From positions 1-11,810 of the forward strand of contig CALSCQ010000804.1 in the NCBI GenBank assembly GCA_943704525.1: DNA of 11,810 bases, written 5' to 3'. Positions within the stretch are counted from its first letter, which is position 1. The number at the start of each line of letters is the position of its first letter. The DNA comes from Pigoraptor vietnamica. Taxonomy: Eukaryota > Opisthokonta > Filasterea. The notes under the pieces are model-generated. The model was not told where the DNA came from. It ran no database searches and worked only from the letters and a program-made list of their open reading frames with translations. The position numbers and the translations under genes are program-made. Shown piece after piece: positions 8,708-11,810 of the stretch.

Positions 8708-9976
8708 TTATAGTTTACCCACGAGATCCGGGCATATATCCTCGATCGCCACGCAGTGCTCAAACACCTTCAGTTCACCATGCCGCACCCCAAACTCGAG
8801 CAGGCTCGAAGGCCCCACATGCGAGCGAGGAACGATCCAGACGAGGTGCCATTCCAAACGCTGTCGATGATTCGGCGCGTTTCCTTGGCTCAGTACGTCA
8901 GCCCACCGACAGTGCTCGCCGGTTAGAAAGAAGTCGAGCGTCTTCTTATGCTCCGCGGGCGTCTGGAGCGTTACCTGTATGACAAGGACCCGCATCAACG
9001 CGTCCGGCAGAGGGTCTTCGCCAACCGGCTTCGCAGCTACAGAACTTCGAGTCGGCGGAACGCTGCAAACCAGGTTCACTTGCAGATTTCGCCGAGCTGC
9101 CGGAAGCGGAGGTCCAAGATCCGCGAAAATTGCGTCGATCCATTTAAGCGACGGCGATTCCGGCACAAAGAGCACACTCTCGCGCCCAGTCGTGTTGGAA
9201 ATGGCTGGAACGTCTCCGCCAAACCACTCAACGACTGGCGAATAGTTCGTCGTCACAAACTGCGGGACAGTGAGGCCACCGCGCCCAAGTGTTTGCAACA
9301 CAGTCTTTTCAACCATACGGCCCTTAGATGACCGATCGGCGAGCGCTACTACTCTAATCCAATCGGGCTGTGTCGCGTACAAATCAGAAGCAAGGGAATG
9401 CCTGCGCAAGACGACCAAGAACGCCGACTTCGCAACGCCTGAGACGCAACGCAGATGGTGCGTGCGTTGATCTTCAAAAACATGCCGATAATCGATGTCT
9501 TCTAGCAACGCACCCTCCGATGGAACCCTAGTAACGTGGATCCCAGCGACAGCCAGCTTTGCGGCGATCACACGGCGCTTGCGCACATCGTCGTCGATGC
9601 CTTCAAAAAAGCGGGCGATCTCGTTAAGAATACGACCGAAAATAAGATCGACAGCGTGACGAACAGCTAAGACGCAAGCCGAGTCGACGTGTTCCACTAC
9701 AATGACGTTCCGCTCGCGAGCGTCGGCGGCGATCGCAGACTCCGACGAGTCGCCACCACTATCGCGACGGGATTCCTCAGCGGCGTTCGCCGTATTCGTC
9801 GATGGGGTGCCCTCGCTCTCGAGTCCACGAACGTCGTCGTTCGTGCGAGCTTCCTCGAGCGCTCGTTGCACGCTCGCGCAATGCCATGGCAGCCTTCCAG
9901 TTGCTTCCTCAATATCGTCCATGATCGGACGTAGCGGGTCCCATCGGCAATGCGCTGCCCATGCCAAAAACTCAAC
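8708..9976 (-). CDS. CR (Crinkler/RHS-type) protein, exon 3: linker and nuclease-like C-terminus
   Basis: This is the 3' exon of a predicted 699-residue protein. It begins after a strong acceptor (CTTCTTTTTTTTCCAG) with VEFLAWAAHCRWDPLRPIM, continuing the NTPase C-terminal helices. A low-complexity Ser/Glu/Asp linker (about residues 330-360) follows, then a region with DIDYRHVFEDQ that resembles the helical or winged-helix part of CR proteins. The C-terminus resembles the restriction-endonuclease-like CR tip: GRMVEK (Glu about 500), WIDAIFAD (Asp about 558), VLVIQVTLQ (about 608-616) and HLVWIVP near the end. The usual E-x-K of the fold appears as Q-x-T, as in many Crinkler tips that I recall. 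In CR effectors this part is thought to cleave DNA in the target cell or nucleus; activity here is inference. The stop is TAA at 8710-8708, and the 15-bp minisatellite starts ten bases beyond. Confidence 0.75.
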   Translation of the reverse strand, partial: VEFLAWAAHCRWDPLRPIMDDIEEATGRLPWHCASVQRALEEARTNDDVRGLESEGTPSTNTANAAEESRRDSGGDSSESAIAADARERNVIVVEHVDSACVLAVRHAVDLIFGRILNEIARFFEGIDDDVRKRRVIAAKLAVAGIHVTRVPSEGALLEDIDYRHVFEDQRTHHLRCVSGVAKSAFLVVLRRHSLASDLYATQPDWIRVVALADRSSKGRMVEKTVLQTLGRGGLTVPQFVTTNYSPVVEWFGGDVPAISNTTGRESVLFVPESPSLKWIDAIFADLGPPLPAARRNLQVNLVCSVPPTRSSVAAKPVGEDPLPDALMRVLVIQVTLQTPAEHKKTLDFFLTGEHCRWADVLSQGNAPNHRQRLEWHLVWIVPRSHVGPSSLLEFGVRHGELKVFEHCVAIEDICPDLVGKL

Positions 9977-10072
9977 CTGGAAAAAAAAGAAGCGTCGCGC
10001 CGGGCGGTATGTTAGCCAGATAAAACGACTGAAGAGGATGCGTGCATATTCGTAGACAACAATAAAACGCAC
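9977..10072 (-). other. In-frame, stop-free 96-base intron of the CR gene
   Basis: On the minus strand the sequence runs from GTGCGT to a T-rich tract and CCAG, with a CTAAC branch-like site (GGCTAACATAC) about 40 bases before the acceptor. It is exactly 32 codons long without a stop, so a plain ORF reads through it. Its translation is hydrophobic and aromatic and interrupts the GGFSE/EFLAW element, which is continuous in related NTPases. Splicing it out restores the expected spacing. Confidence 0.85.
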
Positions 10073-10773
10073 CTCCGAGAACCCGCCAAGCAAAGGAAAA
10101 TCAACTTGGCCACGTCGACGATCGGAGTTCGCGAGTGCACGGGTGAGGTCATTGTTGGCAGAATACCCGCAAATTCTCCAGGCGACTGAGACGCCCATGA
10201 CTGTCCTCTCGATGGTCGTCCGAGAACTCGACTTCGCCTGTTCGTTCATGTCAGGATTCATCTGGTCGGCGATTAGTACAACGTCCTTCTGCGCCTCGAC
10301 CAGTGTAATCACATCCTCAACACGAGTACAGCTCCCAAGCACGTGCAAGACGTCCTCCTCGTCGAAGAACGCCACGGCAACGGCGTTGACGATATCCTTC
10401 GCGTTGGCGAACATGATGGCTTCCGGCAAGTATACGACGCGCTTGCCCTGTCGCATGAGAAAAACGGCCAATGCCGTGAGCATGTGCGATTTGCCGCCCC
10501 CTTTGGTCCCATAGACCGTCAACGTTTGGCCGCGGCCCAATTCAGATGCCGACGCGACGAGCTGTCGGAACCTCTCGCGGCCCATATAGCGGAAAGAGCC
10601 ACTCGCATCTCCACGTAGGTATCGAGACGTCATATTGGCGAGCGGATTGAGCGTTGGAAACGGCAGCTCGCAAAGACACTCCGGATCCGAGAGTGACTCG
10701 ATAGACGCGTTGGCAGAGTTCGCTATTTCGTTCCGAAGCGATGATGCGGCCTTCTTGATCTCGTCTAGCCAAC
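10073..10773 (-). CDS. CR (Crinkler/RHS-type) protein, exon 2: P-loop NTPase
   Basis: This exon encodes the P-loop NTPase core typical of CR proteins of oomycetes, chytrids, Rhizophagus and other eukaryotes. It starts after a CTCTCCATCCAG acceptor. It has a helical lead-in (WLDEIKKAASSLRNEIAN), an entry element FRYMGRERFRQLV, Walker A GTKGGGKS (about residues 132-139), VVYLPEA, Walker B-like DVVLIADQMN (about 207-216) and a sensor-like segment WRICGYSANN. It ends at GGFSE just before the GTGCGT donor. The ATG at 10633 lies inside this exon and would be the apparent start if the upstream exon were missed. The family match is from remembered motif patterns. The NTPase may be a STAND/AAA-like switch that powers or regulates the C-terminal nuclease, which is inference. 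Confidence 0.82.
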
Positions 10774-10881
10774 CTGGATGGAGAGCGCGCAGTCAATACC
10801 TATACATCCGCACGATCGACCGATACATGACGATATTGCCGAGCAATAACAAGTGCCACAGACACCGACAACACGACGCAC
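10774..10881 (-). other. Intron 1 of the CR gene
   Basis: This 108-base intron runs from a GTGCGT donor to a CATCCAG acceptor on the minus strand, with a TTGAC branch-like site and a pyrimidine-rich tract before the acceptor. It contains in-frame stops, so it must be removed if exons 1 and 2 belong together. Phase 1 matches on both sides. Confidence 0.6.
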
Positions 10882-11011
10882 GCTTGGCAGTGCTCTGCTT
10901 TGGCGGATGCGCTTCGTCGTCTTCGTCGTCGGGTCCCGCAGATCGCCTTCGCTTTCCTACAATGGAGAGCCAACCGACCGTCCTATTGAGTGCAGAAGCA
11001 GCAACAGACAT
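10882..11011 (-). CDS. CR (Crinkler/RHS-type) protein, exon 1: short N-terminal header
   Basis: A 130-base exon from an ATG at 11011 encodes about 43 residues: a hydrophobic start (MSVAASALNRTVGWLSIVG), a basic KRRR cluster like a nuclear localisation signal, and an acidic PDDEDDE run. The last base forms an Arg codon with exon 2. Small basic/acidic headers before the NTPase are common in CR proteins of free-living and parasitic protists, and canonical LxLFLAK (oomycete Crinkler) is not present. The ORF extends further upstream without another clear start. I place this exon on the agreement of splice phase and sequence character. Confidence 0.55.
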
Positions 11012-11024
11012 TGCACAGGGGCAT

Positions 11025-11046
11025 GCATGAAGGCGCAGAAAGTGTG
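11025..11046. repeat. Single dispersed unit related to the 27-bp minisatellite
   Basis: GCATGAAGGCGCAGAAAGTG here differs from the core of units at 6519-6664 (GCATGAAGGCGCACACAGTG) at only two of twenty positions. It sits just upstream of the predicted CR start codon. Confidence 0.55.
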
Positions 11047-11059
11047 AACGCGCAGCACG

Positions 11060-11761
11060 ATGGCGAGCCAACGGGCACACATGAGGGGGTATCCGCCGCG
11101 ACAAACACAATCCAACACTCAAATCGATAGCGAAACAGTACAATCCCCAGCAGAGACAAAAGACGCATCACACAGCAGAGACAAAGACGCATCGCAGCGG
11201 CAGAGACAAAGACGCATCGCGCAGCAGAGACAAAGACGCATCGCACAGCAGAGACAAAGACGCATCACACAGCAGAGACAAAGACGCATCACACAGCAGA
11301 GACGAAGACACATCATACAGCAGAGACAGAGACGCATCGCACAGCAGAGACAAAGACGCATCGCACAGCAGAGACAAAGACGCATCGCACAGCAGAGACA
11401 AAGACGCATCACACAGCAGAGACAAAGACGCATCGCACAGCAGAGACAAAGACGCATCACACAGCAGAGACGAAGACGCATCATACAGCAGAGACAGAGA
11501 CGCATCACACAGATAAGACAAGGACGCATCACTACACAGCAGAGACGAACGCGCATCACACACGAACGAAAAAGACGCATCAGAGCAGAGGCAGCAAAGG
11601 CAGGGAGACAAAGGTACCCCCCACAATCACAGGCCACTGAAAAAATGGAAGGTGCGTGTTGCGTGACTCACCGGTCGTCGGCGCACCCGCACTGCTCGCC
11701 GCCGCTGAAAGAAACAAAGACGGGGACGCAATTTCAGCGAAGGGCGAGGAACAAAACGTAG
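11060..11761 (+). other. Plus-strand open frame over the 24-bp repeat, doubtful as a gene
   Basis: An ATG at 11060 opens a 233-codon frame to TAG at 11761. The middle is QQRQRRIA repeats and the ends are Ser/Thr/Arg/Gln-rich without any recognisable domain. Because a 24-base unit without stops keeps any frame open, openness is weak evidence. The frame begins 49 bases from the divergent CR start, so a divergently transcribed small gene is conceivable but unsupported. Confidence 0.15.
11150..11590. repeat. 24-bp minisatellite, about 19 copies, with a 168-bp higher-order period
   Basis: Tandem units of 24 bases have the core AGCAGAGACAAAGACGCATC. Most copies are exactly 24 bases, so the array reads as an eight-residue repeat (QQRQRRIA on plus; CLCCxMRL-like on minus). 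A diagnostic pair of variant units (one with GACGAAG and CATCATAC, the next with GACAGAG) occurs near 11301 and again 168 bases later near 11469, showing a seven-unit block duplication. Copies decay at the right end (11515-11590). Confidence 0.95.
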
Positions 11762-11810
11762 GAAACATAGACGCATTGCGCGCGACAAGCACGCATCATA
11801 GAGCATTACA
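11591..11810. other. Right-edge sequence without a supported gene
   Basis: About 220 bases beyond the 24-bp array. It holds scattered GACGCA-type fragments related to the array (for example at 11768-11800) but no clear coding region, RNA gene or splice signal. Confidence 0.5.

Noticed and set aside
11119-11637. Minus-strand Cys/Leu/Arg repeat protein over the 24-bp array
   Set aside because: Pure repeat translation (CLCCxMRL) with no start context or domain. It lies upstream of the CR gene start, where promoter or leader sequence is expected.

Overview
The window comes from the nuclear genome of a eukaryote, most likely a GC-rich protist or early-branching fungus; I cannot name the species. 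Both genes need GT-AG splicing, and several introns have T-rich tracts and CTAAC/CTAAT branch-like sites. There are no bacterial-style operons or ribosome binding sites. Exons are GC-rich, while the introns and the left edge are AT-rich or simple sequence.

Positions about 204-6045 (minus strand) hold the N-terminal two thirds of a Helitron rolling-circle transposon Rep protein, spread over at least four exons. Exon 1 (6045-4798) carries the N-terminal Cys-rich/DUF6570-like region. Two tiny exons follow (4603-4550 and 4419-4330). A long exon (3637-314) carries the Helitron_like_N region, the HUH motif (HVH, 2756-2748), a Cys/His zinc motif and the two-tyrosine motif (YETKY, 2036-2022). The third intron (4329-3638) is mostly a (CA)n/(GT)n microsatellite that happens to stay open, so a naive ORF runs into it. 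Two -1 frame changes (about 5440-5460 and 600-640) suggest a decaying copy or base-calling errors. The PIF1-type helicase domain that should follow is not in the window; the left edge is a 34-base poly-T and A/T-rich simple sequence.

Positions 6519-8700 are mostly tandem repeats: a 27-bp minisatellite (6519-6664), then about 230 bases of plain sequence, then a 1.8-kb CpG-rich minisatellite of about 15 bp. The latter creates many long false ORFs on both strands.

Positions 11011-8708 (minus strand) hold a three-exon gene for a Crinkler/RHS-type (CR) protein. It has a short header, a P-loop NTPase (GTKGGGKS; IADQMN) and a C-terminal region resembling the restriction-endonuclease-like CR tip (WIDAIF...IQVT). 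One 96-base intron is in frame and stop-free, hidden inside a continuous ORF. A 24-bp minisatellite with a 168-bp higher-order period (11150-11590) lies upstream of its start.

Taken together this is a repeat-rich accessory region: a Helitron and a CR-type NTPase/nuclease gene, both on the minus strand, separated and flanked by minisatellites. The two genes need not work together, although CR proteins have been proposed to have transposon ancestry.
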